The position numbers and the translations under genes were made by a program. The notes under the pieces are model-generated. The model ran no database searches. It was not told where the DNA came from and saw only the letters and a list, made by a program, of their open reading frames with translations. A stretch of 32,835 nt of DNA. It comes from Planctomycetota bacterium (GTDB lineage: Bacteria; Planctomycetota; Phycisphaerae; Sedimentisphaerales; Anaerohalosphaeraceae). The stretch is from assembly GCA_019456225.1 (NCBI GenBank), contig VRUI01000054.1, forward strand, positions 1 to 32,835, written 5' to 3'. This document shows, one piece after another, positions 1 through 6,983 of the stretch; position 1 is the stretch's first letter; each line of letters opens with the position of its first letter.

Positions 1-71
1 TTTGATATTGCTTTTAAATATTTAAAGCCTTTAAGCTCACTGTCTTTTATTTTCTTGCGTTTTGTTCCCAT
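1..71 (-). CDS. IS4-family transposase, N-terminal fragment (cut by window edge)
   Basis: The complement of positions 69-71 is an ATG that opens a frame reading MGTKRKKIKDSEL and continuing off the left edge. It matches the N-terminus of the complete transposase at 388-1572 residue for residue apart from a few substitutions (GT for RK, K for E). The distance from this ATG to the right terminal repeat is 97 bp in both copies, so the two are collinear without indels, but the DNA differs at many positions. This is therefore a second, diverged member of the same IS group rather than an identical copy. Whether the rest of its transposase is intact cannot be seen. Confidence 0.85.
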   Translation of the reverse strand, partial: MGTKRKKIKDSELKGFKYLKAIS

Positions 72-194
72 AATTGCAATTCTAGCAGGTATTATGGATC
101 GCGCAAGTCTAAAATGCGGTTTTTTTTTAAAATAAATAAAAAATCAAAAACAGGTACAAAATGGGTTCCGAACACTATTGCTCCCGGAGCCTTT
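1..194 (-). mobile_element. Right (transposase 5') end of an upstream IS4-family element
   Basis: This segment is homologous to 1502-1694, the same end of the complete element. It holds the start of the transposase and an AT-rich leader, and ends in a terminal repeat at 168-194 beginning CCGAACACTATTGCTCCCGG. Its right end sits 28 bp from the left end of the next element, and the two elements have the same orientation. Confidence 0.8.
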
Positions 195-222
195 AATTAA
201 CACCCGGAGCCTTTAATTAACA
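183..222. repeat. Two tandem 20-bp units at the junction of the two IS elements
   Basis: The unit CCCGGAGCCTTTAATTAACA occurs at 183-202 and again at 203-222. Each unit consists of the outermost bases of the IS terminal repeat (CCCGGAGCCTT) followed by TAATTAACA, which also appears on both sides of the complete element. The same two-unit array is found at the other end, 1684-1723. It looks like a terminal-repeat fragment joined to a target duplication, repeated. Confidence 0.8.
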
Positions 223-1694
223 AAGGCTCCGGGAGCAATAGTGTTCGGCCCGGTATTTGCTCTTTTATAACTTTATATAGTGTTTTGGTTCTTGCGTTGA
301 TTATATGGTGGTTCTTCATCGCTGACAAGTTTTTATTGCGCAGCATTAATTCAAGTGCCGTTTTTCGGTAAACTGGCCTTTGATATGTTAGTTTTGAATT
401 TTTAGTTTAGCGATATGAGCTTCCAGTTCTTCCAGATCGGCCATCCCTACAAAATACCAGCAGACCATCTCATACGTCCGCAACGTGGGTTTCCTGCCGG
501 TCCACAGACTTATCAGCATACAAGCAATGATCGCCATATACATCTGTATTTCGATGCCGTTTTTGTTTTCGCTGATCAGATGACGGCAGCCGAGTATGTG
601 CTTGAAAAAACGGAAAAATATCTCTATATCCCAGCGTGCTTTGTAGATCGCACCTATTGCTTCCGCCTCAAGGTCGAAACGATCCGTAGCTATCAATATT
701 ACATCTCCCTGCTTAGGGCCGCCTCGACCGCCAGACTTGCTTGAGTGAGGTTTAGGATTGCATTTAACCGCAACAATGCGAATGTTTTTAAGCTTTGTGT
801 CTGTCGTTTCACCGCCGAGATTGACGATTCTGTCAAAGACGATTCCATCTTCTATGGCCTTGTCAGATAAGGGTTTATTTTCAAGCGTTTCATATATCGC
901 GTTGTCACGAATGCGGCATACGAATGAGCTGTCGATGTCCATCATTGCTTTCAGCAAGCTGTATTTGGCATAACCTCTGTCGGTGACATAAACCCTGTTA
1001 GACTGCAATTTTGCATCTAAAACCAGCTTTTCGTTGGCATTTGCATCGGTTACTTCAATGTCCATGGGGATACCCTTGGTCAACTCATAATGGCAGTGTA
1101 TCTTGATACCATTGCGATCAGTTCGCCATAAAGCCCACGCCATTTTCCCGGACGCTTCTATCACAGAGCCATCGACGGCAGTTAGTATATCATTTTTATT
1201 TTTAAAGCCGGGGATATGCGAAACGTCTTTGAGTTTTTTGGAAAGTTCAAGGATGATGTTCTTAAGAAGCCCGCTGTCAAATACCGTAGATGCTTCCGAG
1301 AGACTTCCCAGCGATGCGCGAGGAACGCCAAAGAATTTTTGCACTTTTTTCAGCTCGCTTACCTGCTGTATTGATCGCAGTGATCTGCAAATCGGATTGA
1401 ACATGTATAGCAGAATCAGCATGGTGTACTGATCCATGTGGAGCGTGCGGTTGCCGGCAATATCACGTGCGCATCCGGCATCATGGAGTTTTTCCAGCAA
1501 TTTTGAGATTGCCTTTAAATATTTAAAGCCTTCAAGCTCACTATCTTTAATTTTCTTGCGTTTTTTTCTCATAAGCACTAATATTACACAGAGTTATGGA
1601 TAGCGCAAGTCTAAATTGTGAATTTTTTGAAAATAAATAAAAAAACAAAAACAGGTACGAAATGGGTTCCGAACACTATTGCTCCCGGAGCCTT
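223..1694 (-). mobile_element. Complete IS4-family insertion sequence, about 1.47 kb
   Basis: The element has terminal inverted repeats of about 26 bp. The left one (223-248) ends in GCAATAGTGTTCGG and the right one (1669-1694) starts CCGAACACTATTGC; they are exact complements. The 9-bp sequence TAATTAACA lies directly outside both ends (214-222 and 1695-1703), the size expected for a target duplication in this family. The exact boundary could shift by one or two bases because the flanks repeat. One transposase gene fills most of the element, with about 140 bp on its 3' side and 97 bp on its 5' side. Confidence 0.8.
388..1572 (-). CDS. IS4-family transposase
   Basis: A DDE transposase of 394 residues that would cut and rejoin the ends of its own element. 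Visible motifs are the first Asp region (TAVDGSVIEAS), the second (YVTDRGYAKY) and the IS4-family YREK signature Y-x2-R-x3-E-x6-K in YKARWDIEIFFRFFK. The open frame could begin at a GTG two codons upstream (1578), but the ATG at 1570-1572 corresponds to the ATG of the neighbouring copy and is the better start. The N-terminal region is very rich in Lys and Arg. No internal stop or frameshift is seen, so the protein is probably intact. It lies inside matched terminal repeats. Confidence 0.9.
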   Translation of the reverse strand: MRKKRKKIKDSELEGFKYLKAISKLLEKLHDAGCARDIAGNRTLHMDQYTMLILLYMFNPICRSLRSIQQVSELKKVQKFFGVPRASLGSLSEASTVFDSGLLKNIILELSKKLKDVSHIPGFKNKNDILTAVDGSVIEASGKMAWALWRTDRNGIKIHCHYELTKGIPMDIEVTDANANEKLVLDAKLQSNRVYVTDRGYAKYSLLKAMMDIDSSFVCRIRDNAIYETLENKPLSDKAIEDGIVFDRIVNLGGETTDTKLKNIRIVAVKCNPKPHSSKSGGRGGPKQGDVILIATDRFDLEAEAIGAIYKARWDIEIFFRFFKHILGCRHLISENKNGIEIQMYMAIIACMLISLWTGRKPTLRTYEMVCWYFVGMADLEELEAHIAKLKIQN

Positions 1695-1723
1695 TAATTA
1701 ACACCCGGAGCCTTTAATTAACA
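1684..1723. repeat. Two tandem 20-bp units at the right end of the complete IS
   Basis: CCCGGAGCCTTTAATTAACA at 1684-1703 and 1704-1723, the same array as at 183-222. The first unit overlaps the terminal inverted repeat of the element; the second lies outside it and runs straight into the left arm of the 69-bp inverted repeat. Confidence 0.8.
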
Positions 1724-1790
1724 TGGTAGCGAAAAAAGAATATTGGAAATCTGAATTTTATGCTTGATTTTGATAACAGTCGCTTTAATT
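1722..1790 (+). repeat. Left arm of a 69-bp inverted repeat flanking the dockerin gene
   Basis: Positions 1722-1790 (starting CATGGTAGCGAAAAAAGAAT, ending GATAACAGTCGCTTTAATT) are the reverse complement of 4117-4185 with one mismatch. The arm starts at the edge of the IS-derived repeats and stops just before the promoter of the secreted protein gene. Confidence 0.9.
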
Positions 1791-1794
1791 CTCC

Positions 1795-1823
1795 TTGACA
1801 AAACAGTCCGTCGGGAGTATAAT
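1795..1823 (+). promoter_or_regulatory. Consensus sigma-70 promoter
   Basis: TTGACA at 1795-1800 and TATAAT at 1818-1823 are separated by exactly 17 bp. Both hexamers are perfect. The promoter points at the secreted protein gene starting at 1884 and lies 5 bp inside the left arm of the inverted repeat. Confidence 0.85.
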
Positions 1824-1883
1824 AGTGCTAAGATCGGGTGAATGCCTAATCACTTCTTACCATTTAACTAAAGGAGATGTGTT

Positions 1884-4082
1884 TTGAAAAGAATAAATGT
1901 GTTCAGCTTAATTCCCACGCCAAAAGTCGATTTCAGCATCAATAATCAGCATTTAAGCTGCAAGAAATCGATTTCAAAATTACTTTTGACCCTGGCCTCT
2001 GGCCTGTGTTTGTTGCTGTCCAGCACGGCAATCGCCACGCCTGTCGCACAATTCTGGATCCAGGACGATCCATATACAAATTATTTCATGCTCCTTTGTT
2101 CGGTCAGTCAAGGTGATAATTACGGTCTGGCAGCTTATAATATACCTTTGAACCCAGATCCCACTTCGTATTCAGACATCGCGCCCATGGGCCGTGTAGG
2201 CTTAACACCTGTCAACGGGTTTACAATTAAGAATGATTGGCAGGGAGCGATTCCTACAAATGATGCATTTGCAGGCCAGGATACTACATTGCCGGCATCC
2301 CTGATTCGAGGTATTGCTCAGGGCATTGTCGATATTACTGACCCCGGTGCGAATGAGTATGTGGGCCATCCAAACCCGCCGACAAAGACGGGAATTCAAT
2401 TAAGTAACAACACATGGGGAATCGTCGATCAACCCACTGGCCAACATGATTATGCCATTGTTCTGGCGTATGGGAACTATAATAGTACGGTACCGTCGAT
2501 CGATATTAATGGCTTGGCAAACGTATTTGAAAAAGCCAGTGGCACCTCGGCAATCGTGGCCGATGTTCAGATCCTCGCAACAACAACAGTACCACCACCC
2601 AACGACCAATGCCAAAACGCCCAACTGCTTTCCGTTCCAGGCATTGCCATTGGCTGGACAACAGATGCAACTATCGACAATGTGTCATTCTGCGGTTTCG
2701 ACAACACGGCACCGGGCATCTGGTACAAAGTGATCGGTACCGGCAACACAATGACCGCCAGTACATGTACGGAATTCATCGACTTTGACAGCATAATCAG
2801 CGTCTTTAGCGGCACCTGTCAGAGTCTAATCTGCCAGGCCGCCAGCGATGACGATTGCGCCGCGTTCTTACCTACAAGCTCGACGGCAAGCTGGTGTTCA
2901 GTTTTAGGGAAAGAGTACCTGATCCTCGTACATGGCTACCAAAGCGAAGTGGGCGGATTTATTTTGAATGTTTGGGATAACGGAGTACCCTGTTGTGAAC
3001 CTCCAGGCTTAATCAACTGCGGTGATGTTGTTGCCGGCTCTAATAGTGGCATGGTTAATAAAATTACTACATACAACTGTGTCGGCTGGGACGAGAGCGG
3101 ACCGGAAATGGTTTACCTGTTCACCACCCCCCAGGACAGCCAGGTGACCGTTACACTTTCAGATCTCACCGCTGATCTTGACTTGTTTATTTTAGGATCA
3201 CCATGCGATGCCAGCTCGTGCATCGCGTATGGTAATGACTCAGTCACTTTTGATGCCCTCACCGGTATTAGCTATTATATCGTTGTAGATGGCTATTCAG
3301 GTGCCCAGAGTTCATTTACTCTTTCTGTAGAATGCCAGGAACTTCCGCCCTGTTCACGCTGTGGATCCGGCTCTCATTGGATCGACACCTGCCTGGCAAA
3401 CCAGGCCCAAACCGCCCATCATTCAGCAGTACTTACGATTGATACAAACCTTGACTGTAATCCTGACACAATATTAAAACTCAATGCCTGCTCACCACCA
3501 ACACCCGGCAGCCTGGGAGTCATCCAGCAGTCCTCTCCGTTGGACGATTCAATACAGTTTCCCGGAACTCGTCCCATTGACGGACACTTTGATGTCATCG
3601 ATACCCAAATCGTAATGTGCCAGACAGACGGCCTTAATACAATAACTATCGGCAGCGGCCTGGGACAGGGAGGTGTCCTCCCCCCTTCATTCGGTAATAT
3701 GGCCGAACAGCCAGGCGATCCAACATTGGTCGACAGCTTCTTCGAGGTATTCTTTGAACTCAAGTTGGCATCAAACCAATTAGTCTATAATCATACCCCA
3801 CTGAGAATTTCCGCCACAGCCACCTGTTTCCCAAATCAGTCTGTTTACACCTATTCCGCCGGCTGCATACCACTCTACAATAACCCAACCCCCGGCCTGG
3901 GAACAGTCGTCGCAAACCTGATCTCCATCCAACACATGATCAATCCCGGAGGCCAACCCTACTGCCCCACCCCATTACCTGGCGATATCAATGCAGACTG
4001 CCACGTCAACCTGTTAGACTTTGCAATAATGGCCCTCGACTGGCTGGAATGCAATAATCTAATGGACCCGGAATGCTTGTAG
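1884..4082 (+). CDS. Secreted protein with PPC-like domains and C-terminal dockerin-like segment
   Basis: A 732-residue exported protein of unknown function. The start is a TTG preceded by AAGGAG seven bases upstream. A long basic N-region leads to a hydrophobic core (about residues 32-48, LLLTLASGLCLLLSS) with probable signal-peptidase cleavage near STAIA-TP. Residues about 52-230 form an unrecognised domain. Two Cys-rich beta domains follow (NDQCQNAQLL..., about 240-370, and 374-485); the second, with DLDLFILGSPCDASS and YYIVVDGYSG, resembles bacterial pre-peptidase C-terminal (PPC) domains. The end, GDINADCHVNLLDFAIMAL, is the calcium-loop half-dockerin commonly found at the C-terminus of planctomycete exoproteins and may serve in anchoring or complex assembly. 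No catalytic domain is recognised. The gene stands alone behind a strong promoter between inverted repeats. Confidence 0.85.
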   Translation: MKRINVFSLIPTPKVDFSINNQHLSCKKSISKLLLTLASGLCLLLSSTAIATPVAQFWIQDDPYTNYFMLLCSVSQGDNYGLAAYNIPLNPDPTSYSDIAPMGRVGLTPVNGFTIKNDWQGAIPTNDAFAGQDTTLPASLIRGIAQGIVDITDPGANEYVGHPNPPTKTGIQLSNNTWGIVDQPTGQHDYAIVLAYGNYNSTVPSIDINGLANVFEKASGTSAIVADVQILATTTVPPPNDQCQNAQLLSVPGIAIGWTTDATIDNVSFCGFDNTAPGIWYKVIGTGNTMTASTCTEFIDFDSIISVFSGTCQSLICQAASDDDCAAFLPTSSTASWCSVLGKEYLILVHGYQSEVGGFILNVWDNGVPCCEPPGLINCGDVVAGSNSGMVNKITTYNCVGWDESGPEMVYLFTTPQDSQVTVTLSDLTADLDLFILGSPCDASSCIAYGNDSVTFDALTGISYYIVVDGYSGAQSSFTLSVECQELPPCSRCGSGSHWIDTCLANQAQTAHHSAVLTIDTNLDCNPDTILKLNACSPPTPGSLGVIQQSSPLDDSIQFPGTRPIDGHFDVIDTQIVMCQTDGLNTITIGSGLGQGGVLPPSFGNMAEQPGDPTLVDSFFEVFFELKLASNQLVYNHTPLRISATATCFPNQSVYTYSAGCIPLYNNPTPGLGTVVANLISIQHMINPGGQPYCPTPLPGDINADCHVNLLDFAIMALDWLECNNLMDPECL

Positions 4083-4100
4083 TTACCAGGAAAATTAAAA

Positions 4101-4300
4101 ATTAACCGTTGGGGAAAATTAAAGCGACTGTTATCAAAATCAAGCATATAATTCAGATTTCCAATATTCTTTTTTCGCTACCATGACGTTTAAAATCGTC
4201 AACATTTTCCGCATGCACGCTGTTACAGCGGTCATTTTAGTTTTGCCGGCTTTGAGTAGTCGCTGGTAAAACTCTCCCTTTAATTTGCCCCCGGTTAAAA
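4101..4300. repeat. Imperfect short inverted repeat around the right arm
   Basis: Positions 4101-4124 (ATTAACCGTTGGGG...AAAG) and 4278-4300 (CTTTAATTTGCCCCCGGTTA...) are approximate reverse complements with one gap and a few mismatches. The first half overlaps the start of the 69-bp right arm. The CTTTAATT core is shared with both arms, so this may be a decayed extra copy of the arm end. Confidence 0.4.
4117..4185 (-). repeat. Right arm of the 69-bp inverted repeat
   Basis: Reverse complement of 1722-1790 with one mismatch (an A/T difference in the middle). It begins 34 bp after the stop codon of the secreted protein gene. Confidence 0.9.
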
Positions 4301-4313
4301 AACATATTTGAAC

Positions 4314-5099
4314 CTAACGTAGACCCGGTAGGCTACAGTAGACATACCAAGAACCCTGAATCACACTGGCGCCAATCTTACCCTTGCTTTGTCCATCGGC
4401 ACTTTCTATACCTTTATACCAAACTACACTTCCGTCTTCAAAAAGAAAATTGCCGCCCTCCGAGATAGGTTTTCTCGAGCCGGAATGGCTGGAAACCGGA
4501 ACACCTCCTAATTCCCACGATTCAAGAGTACCTAGCTTTCTGCTTTGCAAATTGTCAAACAGGATCGGCCCTCTTCTGTATCTGCTACCCAACTTTTTTC
4601 GAGCCGCCCAGTTCAAAATATTAGATGTCCCTATTACAACATTAGAGCCTAGATTACTCATATCATTGCCAAATAAAACCTTATATGCAGCCAAGCCTGC
4701 ATCGGCGGCACCACCGTTAGTAGCTGCATGAACGGACCTATGAAATTTATCCGTGGGGCAGAACAAAACATCATTACCATGCCCCGTGTTTTTTAGCGGA
4801 ATCAAGTAGTCCGTGAAAAATCGTATTGTGGTTGGGTGGAACCAGTCAAAGTCTTGGCTTGATCCGTTGCTGTCGTTGCCATTGAAAGGGAAGTAAACAT
4901 CATTATCCTGGGCATATAAATGGACAGCTATGCCCCACTGGCGCATATTGGTGCTGCAGATCACGATGTTGGCCTTTCTCTTGACCTTGGACAGGGACGG
5001 CAATAATATCGAAAGCAGCAGAGCAATGATCGCAATGACTACCAGAAGTTCAATTAACGTAAAAGCTTTTCGTGTCTGCAATTCTTTATACTTACTCAC
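4314..5099 (-). CDS. Pseudopilin-like protein with N-terminal methylation motif (H-X9-DG type)
   Basis: A 261-residue protein of the type II secretion/type IV pilin-like class abundant in planctomycetes. The N-terminus carries the prepilin peptidase site and hydrophobic helix: KAFTLIELLVVIAIIALLLS at about residues 11-30, with the conserved Glu at position +5 of the mature protein. The rest is a globular domain with CSTNMRQWGIAVHLYAQDN, typical of this group, and near the C-terminus NFLFEDGSVVWYKG, the region matching the H-X9-DG motif (here FEDGS). The start is GTG with AAGGAG seven bases upstream. It would be cleaved and inserted in the inner membrane. It is monocistronic, and its substrate or partner system is not visible here. 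Confidence 0.85.
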   Translation of the reverse strand: MSKYKELQTRKAFTLIELLVVIAIIALLLSILLPSLSKVKRKANIVICSTNMRQWGIAVHLYAQDNDVYFPFNGNDSNGSSQDFDWFHPTTIRFFTDYLIPLKNTGHGNDVLFCPTDKFHRSVHAATNGGAADAGLAAYKVLFGNDMSNLGSNVVIGTSNILNWAARKKLGSRYRRGPILFDNLQSRKLGTLESWELGGVPVSSHSGSRKPISEGGNFLFEDGSVVWYKGIESADGQSKGKIGASVIQGSWYVYCSLPGLR

Positions 5100-5112
5100 A
5101 AAAGCACTCCTT

Positions 5113-5582
5113 AAAAATTGTAACCGTTCACGGGCATTTTAATGGTATTGTGGGTACGGTACCTTTGCTTTAGTGATCGTCATTTTTTCCGCATAACCGC
5201 CCACTATTGAACTCCCTCAAATAATAACTATTAAAAATTCAAAGTTCCGGCAATATCGCCGAGCAAACAAATTGACTTGCCAGTCTCGCTTTTAAACACT
5301 ATCAAGTCCTGCTAAACCTAAGATACCAAAAAGCAGACTGAAATATAAGACAAATTTTCAAAAAAACAAAAAAAGTCCATGGCACCAATGGCGGTTTGTC
5401 AGGGATTATGCTTGTGGAATAATCCTCGGTTTTTGGAGATCCACAAAAAAACACTAAAACAGAAGCTCTAAGCGCCAGCGCCGGGCCAAAACCTCATAGT
5501 GACAATAGAGATTTCACAGCCAGTCGATTGGCATGTCGCTTGCGCTTCACGCTTCTGTTTTCGCGATGTTGAGTTATGCTGT
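5113..5582. other. Non-coding stretch
   Basis: No convincing gene is seen in 470 bp between the pseudopilin and lexA. Both flanking genes are on the minus strand. No clear terminator with a T-run and no consensus promoter could be recognised. Confidence 0.5.
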
Positions 5583-6233
5583 TTACCTGAAGCTATGCAG
5601 CAGGCCTATTACTATTGCTTCTATTCTGCAGTTTTGTGAGTATATTGGCTGGAAGGCTTTGTTTGCCGGTTCCAGGCGGATGTGGTCGGGTTCGAGGTAG
5701 AATTTTTTTACCGTCACCTCGTTTTCGTCCAATATCGCAACCACTATCTGTCCGTTGTGCGCGCCCACGGCCCGGCGGCAGATCACGTAGTCTCCGTCGG
5801 AAATCCCGGCGTCGATCATGCTTTCGCCGGTTACCTGCAGCGAGAAAATATCGTCCATATTGCCGAACAGATCGGCCAGGGACAGAGTGTCTCTGTTTTC
5901 GATCGCTTCGATGGCATAGCCGGCCGCCACTCTGCCAAGCAGCGGTATACCCGGCGACATTTCATGCATTGCGTTTTTCTGCTGCTTTTCGTCAAGCAGC
6001 TGTCGTCCCAGCCGGGTTATTCTCGAAGAGCGTGCCTTGCCCCTGGAATTGGTGAGCAGCTTTTTTCTTCGCAGGGCGGCGATGTGCTCGAATACGGTTG
6101 TGCGGCTTACGCTTAGCTGGCCGGCGATCTCGGCTATCGTCGCCGAATAGCATTGTCTGTCCTCGAACTCGGCGATTACGCTGAGCACCTCGAGCTGGCG
6201 GGGTGTTATCTGGTTTGGATTTTTTCGGTTCAA
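5583..6233 (-). CDS. lexA: LexA repressor (SOS regulator, self-cleaving)
   Basis: A 216-residue transcriptional repressor that cleaves itself when RecA is activated by DNA damage. The N-terminal winged helix-turn-helix (about 8-75) includes ATIAEIAGQLSVSRTTVFEH, and the C-terminal S24 peptidase domain spans about 95-216. The scissile Ala104-Gly105 lies in GRVAAGYAIEA, the catalytic Ser138 in TGESMIDAG and the catalytic Lys176 in EVTVKKF, so autocleavage should work. Length is normal. The start appears to be TTG at 6231-6233 with GGAG ten bases upstream; no ATG is available nearby in frame. An upstream reading frame overlaps the start without a stop. No classical LexA box (GAAC-N4-GTTC or CTGT-N8-ACAG) was recognised upstream, which fits the divergent boxes of non-proteobacterial LexAs. 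Confidence 0.92.
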   Translation of the reverse strand: MNRKNPNQITPRQLEVLSVIAEFEDRQCYSATIAEIAGQLSVSRTTVFEHIAALRRKKLLTNSRGKARSSRITRLGRQLLDEKQQKNAMHEMSPGIPLLGRVAAGYAIEAIENRDTLSLADLFGNMDDIFSLQVTGESMIDAGISDGDYVICRRAVGAHNGQIVVAILDENEVTVKKFYLEPDHIRLEPANKAFQPIYSQNCRIEAIVIGLLHSFR

Positions 6234-6504
6234 CTTTCAATTTCTCCATTGCGGCATTTTTGTATGCCTTGGTTTCAACGATAGCGGCGTTCTGTATCTC
6301 GGCGAGTGTTTCGCTGATGATCGTCGCGCCGATGATGTCGGCGATGGTCGACAGGACCTTTCCGATAGTAATGTCTTTGTCACGTTTTCCGGCGGCGGAC
6401 GGCAGAGACCAGTCCCTGGTAAAATCGCCCCCAGGCCCGAATTTGCATAGCGGCTGGCGCAGGTGCCTGTTGTTAAGTTCTTTTCTGTTCATTTTTTTTC
6501 TCAT
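5992..6504 (-). CDS. Possible overlapping hypothetical ORF upstream of lexA
   Basis: A 170-codon frame whose first 90 codons (6504 to about 6234) lie outside lexA and read like a plausible protein, including DITIGKVLSTIADIIGATI and a Lys-rich stretch (KLKVEPKKSKPD). The remaining 80 codons overlap lexA in another frame and become very rich in Arg and Lys, as expected of an out-of-frame shadow. No family is recognised and the ribosome-binding site is weak. It could be a real short gene read into lexA for translational coupling, an N-terminal extension of LexA separated by a frameshift at the six-A run (6220-6225), or chance. The second Met at 6490-6492 is another possible start. Confidence 0.3.
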   Translation of the reverse strand: MRKKMNRKELNNRHLRQPLCKFGPGGDFTRDWSLPSAAGKRDKDITIGKVLSTIADIIGATIISETLAEIQNAAIVETKAYKNAAMEKLKVEPKKSKPDNTPPARGAQRNRRVRGQTMLFGDDSRDRRPAKRKPHNRIRAHRRPAKKKAAHQFQGQGTLFENNPAGTTAA

Positions 6505-6970
6505 TCGAAAATTTTTTCTCGTGCTTTTTATCTCAAATAATGTATCGGCAGACAGCGGTAAAAAACCCTAACAAAAACCGAACTAAAATGCAATTTTATA
6601 AATTTTTTTTTATCCGCCCAATATCAGTATTACCTGCCCGATTCTTATCAGACGTGATGCAGAATTTCAAGAAACAGCGGTTTTAAGCTTTGTATTGTAT
6701 GTTTACTGGTGATTTCTATTGAAGCGGGTTTAAGGCTTTCGACGGGAATTTTTCGCCAATTTTTTTGCAATTTTCGTTATTGTAAAACGTCTGTATTTGA
6801 CGAAGAAATCATTATCTTAGGTCGGGCTTAGGTCAGGCATCTTTGGATTGCACTTTTAGAGGGGACTTGGAGTATTTTTTCTTGCTTTAATTGTGTGCGT
6901 TTTCTCACGGGATGCATTTTTTGTGTTAATTATAGAGAGAAGCTAAATGAATTTCGCAGATTTTACAGCA
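6505..6970. other. Non-coding divergent intergenic region
   Basis: AT-rich DNA between the divergently transcribed lexA region and the Sel1-repeat gene. It must carry promoters for both directions, but no pair of near-consensus hexamers was found. TTGACG at 6797-6802 has no acceptable -10 at the right distance. No RNA gene recognised. Confidence 0.4.
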
Positions 6971-6983
6971 GGGAGGTATTAAA

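Noticed and set aside
4218-4232. CGCTG-TTA-CAGCG hairpin as a terminator of the secreted protein gene
   Set aside because: Only a 5-bp stem with no T-run following.
5615-6116. Two + strand frames opposite lexA (144-146 codons)
   Set aside because: Arg/Pro/Cys-rich translations with no ribosome site, fully antisense to a clear lexA.
6797-6802. TTGACG as -35 of the Sel1 gene
   Set aside because: No -10-like hexamer at 15-19 bp and too far (180 bp) from the start.
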